In this document: one piece after another, positions 53,301 to 62,066 of the stretch
How the letters are laid out: every line of letters begins with the position of its first letter
How positions within the stretch are numbered: position 1 is the stretch's first letter
DNA from: DYEC01 sp034434695
Lineage (GTDB): Bacteria; Chloroflexota; Anaerolineae; Anaerolineales; Anaerolineaceae
Assembly (NCBI GenBank): GCA_034434695.1
Contig: DAOTYY010000050.1
Coordinates: forward strand, 1-64,000
Direction: 5' to 3'
Length of the DNA stretch: 64,000 nt
Made by a program: the position numbers and the translations under genes
Notes under the pieces: model-generated
What the model was told of the DNA's origin: nothing
The model's input: only the letters and a program-made list of their open reading frames with translations
The model's database searches: none

Positions 53301-53779
53301 TTACCGGTAGCCGGGTTGGAATTGGCTACCCACAACATCAACAACTCTTCCAGTACAGCAGCACGATTGGGATACCCCTCTGTCTCGCCTTGCAAATACG
53401 CATCATTGCTCTGCTTTCCCTGATAAACTACCAAAGGAGGAAATTCCAACGTAAACTGTAAAAGTGTTTTCTCCAGTGTATCTCTCCCCAACCGACTTTC
53501 CAGATATTCTAATGCCTGTTGCATCACCTGAGGATTCTTTTGACGTTGATAAAGCGCCACAACAAAGTGGAGAATCTCATCAATTAACCCAAATGCATTT
53601 AGCTGCCCTGCTTTCACAGTCTGTTCAGGAAAGTTCACCAGGTCGCGTTTCTGGTTCATCTTTTGGGCAAATTGGCGGGCAGCAAAAAAATCAGCAAAAA
53701 TGACATTTCCCGAAAAGGTGAACAGTGCCTGATCAAATTGATAGCGATCGCGCGCCTGACGAGAGACATGAAATTCCAT
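50312..53779 (-). CDS. Very large alpha-amylase family (GH13) protein
   Basis: 1155 residues. The GH13 barrel spans about 300-700: MVPNHMG (395-401, region I), IIRFDAAMT with nucleophile Asp514, LLLAEAFWL with acid/base Glu579, and NNPDERT with Asp640 as third acid. Large helical regions before (1-290) and after (800-1155) are not recognised and double the usual size. It lacks a signal peptide, so it probably acts on internal glycogen or maltodextrin. AAAGAGGAA precedes the ATG. It converges with a GH57 gene of likely related function. Confidence 0.9.
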   Translation of the reverse strand: MEFHVSRQARDRYQFDQALFTFSGNVIFADFFAARQFAQKMNQKRDLVNFPEQTVKAGQLNAFGLIDEILHFVVALYQRQKNPQVMQQALEYLESRLGRDTLEKTLLQFTLEFPPLVVYQGKQSNDAYLQGETEGYPNRAAVLEELLMLWVANSNPATGNLRELFNDTHLSRESAYIPVIKALYEFFEKQPPFGPDQQNLVDFLRSPAIAVPHSLFGQLEYIRERWAELIGNYLYRLLNSLDFIKEEEKTSFWGPGPVMIPVYDRTMLADLGDQERFSPDREWMPRLVLMAKNTYVWLDQLSKKYRQHLTRLDQIPDEELDTLASWGFTGLWLIGVWERSRASARIKQMCGNPEAIASAYSLSGYQIAQDLGGEEAYQSLRQRAWQRGIRLGSDMVPNHMGIDSDWVIHHPDWFISLDHSPFATYTFNGPDLSSDSQVGIFLEDHYYSRSDAAVVFKWVDYRTGQTRYIYHGNDGTNMPWNDTAQLNYLNPEVREAVIQTILDVARRFPIIRFDAAMTLTKRHYQRLWFPEPGSGGDIPSRAGQGLTKEQFDAAMPNEFWREVVDRVALEVPDTLLLAEAFWLMESYFVRTLGMHRVYNSAFMNLLRNEENAKYRALLKNTLEFDPQILKRYVNFMNNPDERTAVDQFGKGDKYFGICVLMVTMPGLPMFGHGQIEGFAEKYGMEFRRAYWDEQPDHYLVERHQREIFPLLHRRTLFSELEHFLLYDFFTDNGAVNEDVFVYSNGAGHERALVVYHNRYAHTQGWIRMSVAFAQKSEMDGQRRLIQRTLGEGLGLSADANMYVIFRDHIGGLEYIRPCKEIHEKGLFLELSAYKYYVFMDFRQVIEDDRGIYGRLCSYLNGRGVPSIDEVLRELLLAPIQSPFEQIVNPGYFNYLLGFRLEKEEDILKDEVLIEARQKMNTLLTAMEQYFERKTEKEAILDEIVAQLKHLLTLNILERMYPFPAGRTYSVALKYLKSGLTSDENWYVLLGWLFTHRLGKMASLNDYALQTKTWLDEWMLNRVLRNTFATIAQDYDKAERMTGIVQILVGQQNWYAFTSGKSLAEVLKNWLSDETIRQFLGVNRYQDVLWFNKEAYEEFIWWMMVIGTLEICTHPSLTATQFIEYVTALYSLIGRFLEAARTSDYQLNKLLSAIAG

Positions 53780-53911
53780 AAAATAATTCCTCTTTAGAAT
53801 AATGGATATATATGTATATGCGTTTTGATTATATACTATAACGCTGGCACACCATTTTTCATCCCTCAGAGCAAAGGGAACAAAACGAAAATACAGCTCG
53901 TTCTAATTTGT

Positions 53912-53940
53912 TTGACAAATTTTCAAGCCGCAGCTATGAT
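53912..53940 (+). promoter_or_regulatory. Promoter of the adenine deaminase gene
   Basis: TTGACA (53912-53917), 17-nt spacer, TATGAT (53935-53940): near consensus. It leaves a leader of about 70 nt in which I see no clear riboswitch fold. Confidence 0.8.
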
Positions 53941-54015
53941 AAAATCAACCGGCAAAACAGGTTAAGAGGTTTCGAACGGTATAGTAGCTTCTCGAATTTT
54001 TATTAGGAGGCATTT

Positions 54016-55818
54016 ATGGAGCGCATAACAAGATTTTCTGTACCTCCACTACATACAGTCACAAGGGCATTAGCGGATGTGGCTGCTGGGCGCGCACCAG
54101 CCGATCTGGTCATTACCGGCGCGCGCATGCTTTCTACTTATACAGAGCGCATACTGGAAAACAAGGAAATCCTCATCAAGCAGGGACGAATTGCAGCCGT
54201 ACAACCCGCCGGTACTGCAAAACGGACAGAAGGAACAGTTTTCTATGATGCAAAGGGCGGCATTCTGGCACCTGGACTGGTTGATCCGCACATTCACGTG
54301 GAAAGCAGCATGATGACGGTATGTGCCTATGCAGAAGCTGCCTTGCTGAATGGAAACACAACCATCTTCTGTGATAGCCATGAAATTGGCAATGTCGCTG
54401 ACAGGGAAGGCATCGAATGGATGCTGGAAGATGCCCGTCATGCACCATTATCGGTATTCCTGACCGTGCCCAGCACTGTGCCTTCCACTTCTCCCGACCT
54501 GGAGACAGCCGGAGGCGATTTGACACCGGAAAAAATTGGGGCAATTTTTGAAGCCTGGCCCGAAGCAGTGGCATTGGGCGAGAAAATGGATTATGTACCG
54601 GTCTATTCCAGCGACATTCGAAGTCACGCAGTGATTGCTGAAGCATTAAAACGTGGTCTGCCTGTCTGTGGGCATTGCTACGGACGGGAGTTCGTTGCCG
54701 CTTATGCCGCCGCAGGTGTCACTGATACTCACGAGGCAATTGACCGTGATATTGCCGAAGATTTTATTGAAGCAGGATTATGGGTCTTTATGCGCGCTGG
54801 CAATCCTAGTACTCCCTGGCACTCCTTACCCGCGATCATCAAAGTGGCGACAGAGTTGGGGATCAGCACAAAACGCCTGTGTTTATGCACCGATGACCGA
54901 GATGCCGATGACCTGTTCCTCTTTGGGCTGGATTGGTGTGTGCGCGAAGCAGTCCGTCTGGGTATCAATCCGCTAACTGCCTGGAGCATGGGGTCATTGC
55001 ATCCTGCCATGCGTTATCACATGGATGGCGAAATTGGCGGACTGGGACACTCTCGCCGAGCGGATATTGTCTTGCTCAATGACAGTTTGGAAGTTCAAAA
55101 CACCTGGTATGGTGGTCAATTAATGGTAGAAGACCGCAAGATCACCCCTTTGCTGGAAGAACAGCTTGAAAATCGCTGGAAATACCCCAAAGCTGCCTAT
55201 CAAACTGTCAAGCTGGGAGAGCAACTCAAACTGACACCAGAGCTTCCAAAGCAGGAAGTCACTGCGAATGTCATCCAAGTTGCACCGCCCGGAATTGTCA
55301 CCTTTCACCAGAAAGTCACCTTGAAAGCTGGTAAAAGCTGGCGGGAACACTTTGAACAACATAACTTGTGTTTCCTGAGCGTTGTGGAACGCCACAAAGG
55401 CTCGGGCAGAGTAGGACATGGCTTGTTGCAGGGCTTCAACCTGCACAGCGGTGCAGTTGCCAGTAGTGTCGGTCATGACGCCCACAATATTATCGTTGCT
55501 GGCGCAAACGAAAGCGATATGCGTTTGGCAGTCGAGACAATTAAAGAGAACAACGGCGGACTGGTCATTGTTGATAACGGAAAAGTTGAGGCGCTGGTGG
55601 CATTACCAATAGCCGGTTTGATTTCCGATAAGCGAGCCACCAAAGTAAAAGAGGAATCTGAACACTTTAACGAGGTCTGGAAAGCTAAAAATCTGGGTAT
55701 TCCCTATATGGGGTTCAATCTCTTACCACTCTCTGTTATCCCCGAATTGAGGCTAACCGATATGGGACTGGTGGCTGTCCCCGCAATGACCATCCTGCCC
55801 TTATTTGAAAGTGAATAA
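54016..55818 (+). CDS. ade: Adenine deaminase
   Basis: 600 residues, normal for the family. Converts adenine to hypoxanthine and ammonia for purine salvage. LAPGLVDPHIHVESSMM holds metal-binding His92 and His94; CGHCYGREF, TDDRDADDLF and the C-terminal VGHDAHNIIVAGANESDMR are family signatures. AGGAGG precedes the ATG. A hairpin terminator follows within the convergent neighbour. Confidence 0.95.
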   Translation: MERITRFSVPPLHTVTRALADVAAGRAPADLVITGARMLSTYTERILENKEILIKQGRIAAVQPAGTAKRTEGTVFYDAKGGILAPGLVDPHIHVESSMMTVCAYAEAALLNGNTTIFCDSHEIGNVADREGIEWMLEDARHAPLSVFLTVPSTVPSTSPDLETAGGDLTPEKIGAIFEAWPEAVALGEKMDYVPVYSSDIRSHAVIAEALKRGLPVCGHCYGREFVAAYAAAGVTDTHEAIDRDIAEDFIEAGLWVFMRAGNPSTPWHSLPAIIKVATELGISTKRLCLCTDDRDADDLFLFGLDWCVREAVRLGINPLTAWSMGSLHPAMRYHMDGEIGGLGHSRRADIVLLNDSLEVQNTWYGGQLMVEDRKITPLLEEQLENRWKYPKAAYQTVKLGEQLKLTPELPKQEVTANVIQVAPPGIVTFHQKVTLKAGKSWREHFEQHNLCFLSVVERHKGSGRVGHGLLQGFNLHSGAVASSVGHDAHNIIVAGANESDMRLAVETIKENNGGLVIVDNGKVEALVALPIAGLISDKRATKVKEESEHFNEVWKAKNLGIPYMGFNLLPLSVIPELRLTDMGLVAVPAMTILPLFESE

Positions 55819-55842
55819 CTCACCCAAGATACCAGAAAAACC

Positions 55843-56703
55843 CTATGAAGAAACGAGTTCCAGCAGGGAAAGGGTACGCTCCCCTTTCCCTGCTTGTTTG
55901 ACTTCCGTAACAAGACCTTCGTCAATAAGAGTTTGAATTACCCTTTGGCAATCGGTTTCCTGCCATTTGAACATTTTTTTCAGATCTGTCAGAGTGCTGG
56001 CGCCCAGCGATTCAAAATAGCAGTGTGCCAGATGCAGACGGGCTGCCTGCTCACTGATTGGCCGTGCCCACTCGACCAATTCGGGAAAATGTCGGGCAAC
56101 AATATCATACACAAACGCATAACGCCAGGCGCCTACCGGCGCTATCGCTACCGGCAGTACCCGAAACGTAATTTGCAAATCATCTAAAGCGCGGTTAAAG
56201 CGACTGCTGCTGGATGCATCCTCCAGACGAGCCACCCGCCTCAAGGATAATGTATCCAGTGCGCCTTCTTTGAGAAGAGCCTCGTAAACTCCCCTCGCAT
56301 CGGCTGTCAACAAACCCTGCTGGTAATCAATCAAGTAATCGTTCTCGTAATCGCCATAGTTTGGTGAAAGCGCATAGAAATATGGTAAATAGGCAAGAGA
56401 GATCATCATGTTGCGCCGCAATAACACACGTCCGTAATACCAGACTTTTTTTCCTAAAAGACTATCTTTCCAGTTCCAGGTAATGTGACCAGGATCGTCA
56501 TGTTCGTCTGCAACCGGACGATCTCCGGCTGTCGCCACCCACAAAGACGGATAAGAAAACCCCTTGACAGGCCAGAAGAAAACAAATCCGCGCTCATTAA
56601 CGAATTGCACTGCTTGCTCGCGAGTGCGCAAGCGTAATTCCGGCAAAATGCGAAACGTATGAGCGCGATGAGCGTTCAGCCGCTCAAGCAACAATTCGGG
56701 CAT
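55843..56703 (-). CDS. Winged-helix protein, AlkZ/YcaQ-like
   Basis: 286 residues. REQAVQFVNERGFVFFWPVK, VWYYGRVLLRRNMMISLAYLPYF and a C-terminal winged-helix segment (STLTDLKKMFKWQETDCQRVIQ split by a loop) resemble AlkZ-related DNA glycosylase-like proteins. The AlkZ catalytic QxQ motif is not evident, so glycosylase activity is uncertain. It starts 11 nt after the thiolase stop without a clear ribosome binding site and may be co-transcribed with it. Confidence 0.6.
   Translation of the reverse strand: MPELLLERLNAHRAHTFRILPELRLRTREQAVQFVNERGFVFFWPVKGFSYPSLWVATAGDRPVADEHDDPGHITWNWKDSLLGKKVWYYGRVLLRRNMMISLAYLPYFYALSPNYGDYENDYLIDYQQGLLTADARGVYEALLKEGALDTLSLRRVARLEDASSSSRFNRALDDLQITFRVLPVAIAPVGAWRYAFVYDIVARHFPELVEWARPISEQAARLHLAHCYFESLGASTLTDLKKMFKWQETDCQRVIQTLIDEGLVTEVKQAGKGERTLSLLELVSS
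55862..55895 (+). terminator. Hairpin terminator inside the 3' end of the opposite gene
   Basis: AGCAGGGAAAGGG (55862-55874) and CCCTTTCCCTGCT (55882-55894) form a perfect 13-bp stem with a 7-nt loop, followed by TTGTTT. It lies 44 nt after the ade stop and within the last codons of the minus-strand AlkZ-like gene. Confidence 0.65.
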
Positions 56704-56714
56704 ATAGAATAAAG

Positions 56715-57869
56715 TTATTCTACACCCAGAATGTGAATGATAATGTTAGAACCACTGCCGCCGATATTTTGCGTCATCCCAATACGGGCATTTTCAACCT
56801 GTGTAGCTCCTGCTTCACCGCGCAACTGTTGAACAACCTCAACGACCTGATACATTCCGGTTGCTCCAACCGGGTGTCCGCGCGCCTTTAACCCACCGCG
56901 CGTGGCAATTGGAATTCGTCCTTTCGGCGTAATTTCCCCATCCAACGCCAGACGTGGGCCCTGACCTTTTTCAGCAAAACCACAAGCCTCTAATGACAAG
57001 GCTGCCATAATCGTGAAGGCATCGTGTAACTCAAAAAGATCAACATCCTCTGGGCCTATCCCAGCCTGATTATAAGCTTGTCGGGCAGATTTTTCAGCGG
57101 CTGTCAGCCACAATGGAACTTTACGATCATGAATTGCAATGGTATCTGTTGTCGCAGCAGAGCCTAACACCTTAATAATCCGTCCACCATTCCTGCGTAA
57201 GGTATCGGCTGGTACCAAAACGACTGCCGCTGCGCCATCCCCGATCGGTGAAGCATCCAGCAAATTGATGGGGTCTGCAATCATCGGTGCTCGTGCGTAC
57301 GCTTTTTCAGAAATCGGATCCTGAAAACGGGCATAGGGGTTATGAGCACCGTTGGCGTGCGCATTGATGGAAAAAGGCGCAAAATCCTCCTTCTTCCAAT
57401 TGTATTCATACATATATCGCCGCATGATTAACGCATTCAGCGCCACAAAAGAAACCCCCTGATCTACCTCCCAATCGGCATCCGCCGCTGTAGCCAGTTG
57501 CGCGGTAATTTCAGCAGTAGGTGAGTCGGTCATCTTTTCCACACCCACAGCCACCGCCGTATCCACTTCGCCTGAGGCAACCGCCATCAGCGCAGAACGA
57601 AAAGCCGCTGCTCCCGAAGAACAGGCAGCTTCAACACGCAACCCTTCGGAAAAACGTTGTCCAACCCAATCTGCAATATATGCTCCTAAATGCTGCTGCC
57701 GATTTGCTGAGCCTGACATCATGTTACCGACGAAAATGCTATCCACATAATGGATTCCAGCATCGTCCAACGCTGCCAGTATTGCATCACCAGCCAGCTC
57801 ACGCAGGGATTTTTCCCATCGCTCCTCAATTTTGGTTTGACCGATTCCCAACACAGCAACTTCACGCAT
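56715..57869 (-). CDS. Thiolase-family acetyl-CoA acetyltransferase
   Basis: About 384 residues. EAACSSGAAAF has the nucleophile Cys, ELHDAFTIMAALSLE the His region, and GGLKARGHPVGATGMYQV the C-terminal GHPxGATG motif. It belongs to the SCP2/acetyl-CoA acetyltransferase group, which in many prokaryotes pairs with a DUF35 zinc/OB-fold protein; none is visible here. Start ATG 57869 (AAAGGTG upstream) rather than an open frame beginning at 57908. Confidence 0.9.
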   Translation of the reverse strand: MREVAVLGIGQTKIEERWEKSLRELAGDAILAALDDAGIHYVDSIFVGNMMSGSANRQQHLGAYIADWVGQRFSEGLRVEAACSSGAAAFRSALMAVASGEVDTAVAVGVEKMTDSPTAEITAQLATAADADWEVDQGVSFVALNALIMRRYMYEYNWKKEDFAPFSINAHANGAHNPYARFQDPISEKAYARAPMIADPINLLDASPIGDGAAAVVLVPADTLRRNGGRIIKVLGSAATTDTIAIHDRKVPLWLTAAEKSARQAYNQAGIGPEDVDLFELHDAFTIMAALSLEACGFAEKGQGPRLALDGEITPKGRIPIATRGGLKARGHPVGATGMYQVVEVVQQLRGEAGATQVENARIGMTQNIGGSGSNIIIHILGVE

Positions 57870-58017
57870 AGGCTTTGCACCTTTCTGCAGAGGCATATAA
57901 CAAAACAATCATGCTTGATTATAAGAGCTTTTGCTCTCAAGAACTATCAGGTTCGTTGCGTAACGTTTGACAAACCAAAGAGTATAATTAGCGGCATATT
58001 CCAAACAGGAGCCCGTT

Positions 58018-59679
58018 TTGTTTCCACGATGGTTTTCCATTCTACTGACAACGTTGATTTTACTGGTTGGGTGTGTTCCGGTTTACGGAATCAAGAGTGC
58101 AGACGGGATTGCCAGTAATCCACCTGAATCTACACAATCTCCTACACCGCTCCAAACTCCTGATCACACACCGACTCCACAACCGGGCAACCCTGCTATT
58201 CACTTGTGGATTGCCTCATCCGTCCCAGACGATTTGCTTAAGCAAGTGGCAAGTATGTCCAATGTGGTCATTTCACAAAACCGCGATACTGCCGTATTTT
58301 CACTGGACGTGATACATAATGAGCCCATGCTGCAGACCACTTGGGTATACACACTAGTAGCACCTTTTCCAACACTTCTGGATGATGTTCCCCTGGATGA
58401 CCTGCTGGCTGCATGGAAAGGTGAAAAAGAGCTTGCCGCGCTTAATGGCAGTCCTTTGTTGCTTTCCAAAAACACACTTTCGGCTTTTACCACATTATGG
58501 GGAGAACCTGACGCCAAAGCGATAAAAGTACTCAAGAGTGAAGAAATTCTTGAAACAGCGTGGCAAACACAGCCCTCTTGGGCGTTGATCCCATTTGAGG
58601 AATTACAGCCGCGCTGGAAGATCTTAAGAATAAATGGCATGTCACCATTGGATAGGAATTTCAAAATAGACGAATATCCCCTAACGGTACACTTTGGGGT
58701 AGAAACTCTCAATCCGACCCTCGTAGCCCGCAACACTCATTTGAACTTGCCTGTTAGCAACTACGATTCCGGCAAAATGACCTCGTTGATCTTAACGGGA
58801 ACAACGGCCATGGTGCGCTATTTTGCGCTGCGCATGGAAGAAAAAGGCGTTACATACCCTGCACAGGATATTGTTACAACCCTGAAAGACGCAGATATAC
58901 TACACATCAGCAACGAGGTTTCTTTTTGGGAAAATTGCCCTGCAGCAAAACCAGTCCGGCGAGAGATGCGTTTTTGCAGTGACCCTTCTTATATCGAACT
59001 GCTAAAATACGTTGGAACCGATGTGGTTGAATTGACTGGCAACCACTTGCTGGATTGGGGTGAAGAACCTTTTATATATACACTGAAGTTGTATGAAGAG
59101 AATAAATTGCCAGTGTATGGCGGTGGTTTAAATCGAGAAGCCGCGCAACGTCCTTTTGTGCTGGAACATCATGGCAATCGGCTGGCTTTTCTGGGATGTA
59201 ACGCGGTTGGTCCTCAGATTGCTTTGGCTACCGATGATCATCCTGGCGCTGCGCCTTGTGACCTGGAAAAAATGAAAGAGCAAATTGCCGCTCTGCTGGA
59301 AGAAGGCAACATTCCCATTGTCACCTTCCAGCACTTTGAAGCGGAGATGTTCTCACCACAATCCAGTCAACGGGTTGATTTTCAAGCAATGGCACAAGCG
59401 GGAGCGGTGATTGTCAGTGGAAGCCAGGCACATTACCCGCAAGGGATGACATTTGTGAATGGACATTTTGTCCATTATGGTTTAGGCAATTTCTTCTTTG
59501 ACCAGATGGACAAATGGAACCGACAGGCGTTTATTGACCGGCACATTTTCTATAATGGACATCACATCAATACCGAATTGATTACAATTATCCTTGAAAA
59601 TTACGCCCGACCTAGATTGATGACTGACCAGGAACGCGAGAAATTGCTCAAGCGTGTGTTCAGCGAATGTGTATGGTGA
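58018..59679 (+). CDS. CapA-family lipoprotein with N-terminal binding-protein-like domain, copy 1
   Basis: 553 residues. Lipoprotein signal with lipobox LVGC (Cys19). Residues about 60-250 resemble part of a type II periplasmic binding protein (WVYTLVAPFPTLLDDVPLDD, PSWALIPFEELQPRWKIL). From about 255 a CapA/PgsA metallophosphatase-like domain follows: ILTGTTAMVR, VELTGNHLLDWGEE, IVTFQHFEAE, VSGSQAHYP. Several usual metal ligands are changed: GD in motif 1 reads GT, and GHHPHV reads GSQAHYP. A poly-gamma-glutamate role is therefore doubtful. Start TTG with AGGAG upstream. Confidence 0.8.
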   Translation: MFPRWFSILLTTLILLVGCVPVYGIKSADGIASNPPESTQSPTPLQTPDHTPTPQPGNPAIHLWIASSVPDDLLKQVASMSNVVISQNRDTAVFSLDVIHNEPMLQTTWVYTLVAPFPTLLDDVPLDDLLAAWKGEKELAALNGSPLLLSKNTLSAFTTLWGEPDAKAIKVLKSEEILETAWQTQPSWALIPFEELQPRWKILRINGMSPLDRNFKIDEYPLTVHFGVETLNPTLVARNTHLNLPVSNYDSGKMTSLILTGTTAMVRYFALRMEEKGVTYPAQDIVTTLKDADILHISNEVSFWENCPAAKPVRREMRFCSDPSYIELLKYVGTDVVELTGNHLLDWGEEPFIYTLKLYEENKLPVYGGGLNREAAQRPFVLEHHGNRLAFLGCNAVGPQIALATDDHPGAAPCDLEKMKEQIAALLEEGNIPIVTFQHFEAEMFSPQSSQRVDFQAMAQAGAVIVSGSQAHYPQGMTFVNGHFVHYGLGNFFFDQMDKWNRQAFIDRHIFYNGHHINTELITIILENYARPRLMTDQEREKLLKRVFSECVW

Positions 59680-59680
59680 A

Positions 59681-61342
59681 ATGAGTGCACGGTGCAGTTT
59701 GATGATGCTTGGTATCATCCTTCTAGGAAGCGTTGCCTGTCAGCTATCAACAATGCCATCAGGCGATATGTCCTTTGGAGAGACTCTGACCCCTATTCAA
59801 CCCGCTTTTCGGACAATTACAAACTCAGCAGAAACACCCACCCCTCCTAAAACCCTAATCCGTATTGAAAATGACATACCGGCAGGTTTATCCAATCAAA
59901 TTCACTTCACAAGCAATGTGCTAATGACAGATGACCAACGAGCTGAAGCTTTCGGACTTGGAATTGTACCTTCCGAAAAAGCTATCAGCTTCTGGGTGTA
60001 TGCGCTGGTTGCCCCATTTCCAACTGTTGAGGATGGGATTTCCCTTAACGCCCTGCGGTTGTTCTGGCAAGGCGAAGGCTCTGGATTGTTTGAGGAAAAA
60101 CCGTTACTAGTGAACCACAACACACTACAGGTTTTCAGCTCATTGTGGGGCAAACCAGCAAAAACATCGGTACAGGAAATTGAAGAAAACTTGCTGGAAT
60201 ACGCCTGGCAAGAACGCCCTAGCTGGGCAATCATACCATTTGAGCAAGTCAATCCGCGTTGGAAAGTATTGCGAATTGACGATATGTCGCCATTCGATCG
60301 CAATTTCAGCCCCATCCAGTACCCACTAACCATCCCAATTGGCTGGAAAAACGAGCAGAGTCCGGAAGGTATTAACGTGCCATCGGGGAATTATGATTCG
60401 AGCAAAATGACCACGCTGATTATGACTGGAACAACTGCACTGGTGCGGGCAACTGGCGCAAAAATGGAAAAATGGGGGATGGATTATCCGGCGCGGGATA
60501 TTGATAAATGGCTACGCGAAGCAGACTTGACCCACATCAGTAATGAGGTGTCGTTTGAAAAGAATTGTCCACCTGCAGACCCATACCAAAAGAGCCTGAT
60601 CTTCTGCAGTCGTCCTGAATACATCGAGCTGCTGGAAATAGTCGGGACGGATATTGTCGAACTGACAGGGAATCACCTGATGGACTGGCGGCGTAAAGCC
60701 CTGCTGGACACCCTCGAGCTGTATGACCAGCATGGGATGAAGTACTATGGTGCCGGTGAAAATTTGGACGCGGCGCGCCGTCCCCTTCTCATCGAGCACA
60801 ATGGTAATCGGCTGGCATTTTTGGGTTGCAATCTGGCAGGACCACCGAATATCTGGGCTACCGATGAAGAATTTGGCATTGCACCTTGCCAGTTTGAAGT
60901 AATGAAATCACAAATTCAGCAACTATGTTCGGAAGAGTATCTTCCCATTGTAACCCTGCAACACTTTGAATATTATGTCTATCAACCAACACCAGCACAA
61001 CAACGCGACTTTGGAGAACTAGCCGAAGCCGGTGCTGTGATTGTCAGCGGTAGCCAGGGGCATTACCCCCAGGCGATGACCTTTGTGGACAATCACTTTA
61101 TTCATTACGCCTTAGGCAACTTGTTTTTCGACCAAATGTATATGGCAAACCCCAGCACACAGGATATTCCAGTCGCCGGCACACGACGCGAGTTTATTGA
61201 CCGGCATATCTTTTACGACGGGAAATACATTGGAACAGAATTGCTGACCGCGCTCTTAGAGGACTTTGCGCGTCCTCGCCCTATGACAGCCGAAGAACGC
61301 AGATTCCTTCTTGAGGGCGTTTTTAAGGCAAGTGATTGGTAA
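59681..61342 (+). CDS. CapA-family lipoprotein, tandem copy 2
   Basis: About 553 residues; begins 1 nt after copy 1 ends. Signal peptide with a lipobox-like SVAC (Cys20). Same two-domain layout as copy 1, with near-identical blocks (SKMTTLIMTGTTALVRATG, ELTGNHLMDWRRKALLDTLE, VIVSGSQGHYPQAMTF, GNLFFDQM). The same metal-ligand positions are altered. A clear tandem duplication; copy 2 has a short insertion near the C-terminus (MANPSTQDIPVAGTRREF). Confidence 0.8.
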   Translation: MSARCSLMMLGIILLGSVACQLSTMPSGDMSFGETLTPIQPAFRTITNSAETPTPPKTLIRIENDIPAGLSNQIHFTSNVLMTDDQRAEAFGLGIVPSEKAISFWVYALVAPFPTVEDGISLNALRLFWQGEGSGLFEEKPLLVNHNTLQVFSSLWGKPAKTSVQEIEENLLEYAWQERPSWAIIPFEQVNPRWKVLRIDDMSPFDRNFSPIQYPLTIPIGWKNEQSPEGINVPSGNYDSSKMTTLIMTGTTALVRATGAKMEKWGMDYPARDIDKWLREADLTHISNEVSFEKNCPPADPYQKSLIFCSRPEYIELLEIVGTDIVELTGNHLMDWRRKALLDTLELYDQHGMKYYGAGENLDAARRPLLIEHNGNRLAFLGCNLAGPPNIWATDEEFGIAPCQFEVMKSQIQQLCSEEYLPIVTLQHFEYYVYQPTPAQQRDFGELAEAGAVIVSGSQGHYPQAMTFVDNHFIHYALGNLFFDQMYMANPSTQDIPVAGTRREFIDRHIFYDGKYIGTELLTALLEDFARPRPMTAEERRFLLEGVFKASDW

Positions 61343-61417
61343 TTTCTCCACTTGACGTTGGACACCGAAGGTATACCGCTATATAGTGCAGTTATAATGT
61401 GCTCTATGGAGGATCAA

Positions 61418-62059
61418 ATGAAAAAATACTTTGACATCTCACTCACCATTACCCCTAACCTGCCAGTCTGGCCCGGAGACCCGACCATTGTTCTTGAACG
61501 CGTCAATAAAATCGAGGAAGGCGCTAATTCAAATGTGTCTCGTCTGGTTATGGGTGTCCATGCTGGGACCCATGTGGATGCACCGGTTCATTTCCTGCCA
61601 GGTGCTAAAAGTGTTGAGGAGCTGGCTCTGGAGATATTAATCGGACCGGCACAGGTTATTCAGATTCCGGACAGCGTAGACGTCATTACCTCAGATATAT
61701 TGGAGGATGCCGATATTGCAGAGGACACAACGCGCCTGCTGCTTAAGACGCGTAACTCTGTTCTCTGGCAGGAGAAGATACCCTCTTTTCATAAAGATTT
61801 TGTCGCCATTGATGCAAGCGGTGCTGAGTTTTTGGTGAAGCGAGGTATTCAGCTTATCGGAATAGATTATTTATCGGTAGCACCTTATAAGAAAAGTCGC
61901 CCAACCCATCAAATTCTGTTGCAGGCTGGTATAGTCATACTGGAAGGTCTTGATCTTTTCAAGGTTCCAGCCGGGCAGTACGAACTATTCTGCCTGCCGC
62001 TCAGACTGGGCGGAAGTGACGGTGCACCAGCACGTGCTGTATTAATGGCGGAATTTTAA
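61418..62059 (+). CDS. Cyclase-family hydrolase (kynurenine-formamidase-like)
   Basis: About 213 residues. HAGTHVDAPVHF is the HxGTHxDxPxH metal-binding signature of this family, which includes bacterial kynurenine formamidase KynB and other amide or lactone hydrolases. MKKYFDISLTITPNLPVWPGDP is the usual start; ATG 61418 has GGAGG upstream. TATAAT at 61393-61398 could be its -10 box. Without kynurenine pathway neighbours the substrate remains open. Confidence 0.87.
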   Translation: MKKYFDISLTITPNLPVWPGDPTIVLERVNKIEEGANSNVSRLVMGVHAGTHVDAPVHFLPGAKSVEELALEILIGPAQVIQIPDSVDVITSDILEDADIAEDTTRLLLKTRNSVLWQEKIPSFHKDFVAIDASGAEFLVKRGIQLIGIDYLSVAPYKKSRPTHQILLQAGIVILEGLDLFKVPAGQYELFCLPLRLGGSDGAPARAVLMAEF

Positions 62060-62066
62060 CCAAAAG

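Noticed and set aside
53941..54015. Purine riboswitch in the adenine deaminase leader
   Set aside because: The leader of about 70 nt lacks the three-helix junction and the paired loops of purine riboswitches; only a weak 5-bp hairpin is visible.
50919..54646. Several open frames opposite the GH13 and adenine deaminase genes
   Set aside because: They overlap well-supported genes completely and show no recognisable protein features.
57967..57988. TTGACA and TATAAT before the first CapA gene as a promoter
   Set aside because: The spacer is only 10 nt; no alternative -35 at 16-18 nt from the TATAAT is convincing.
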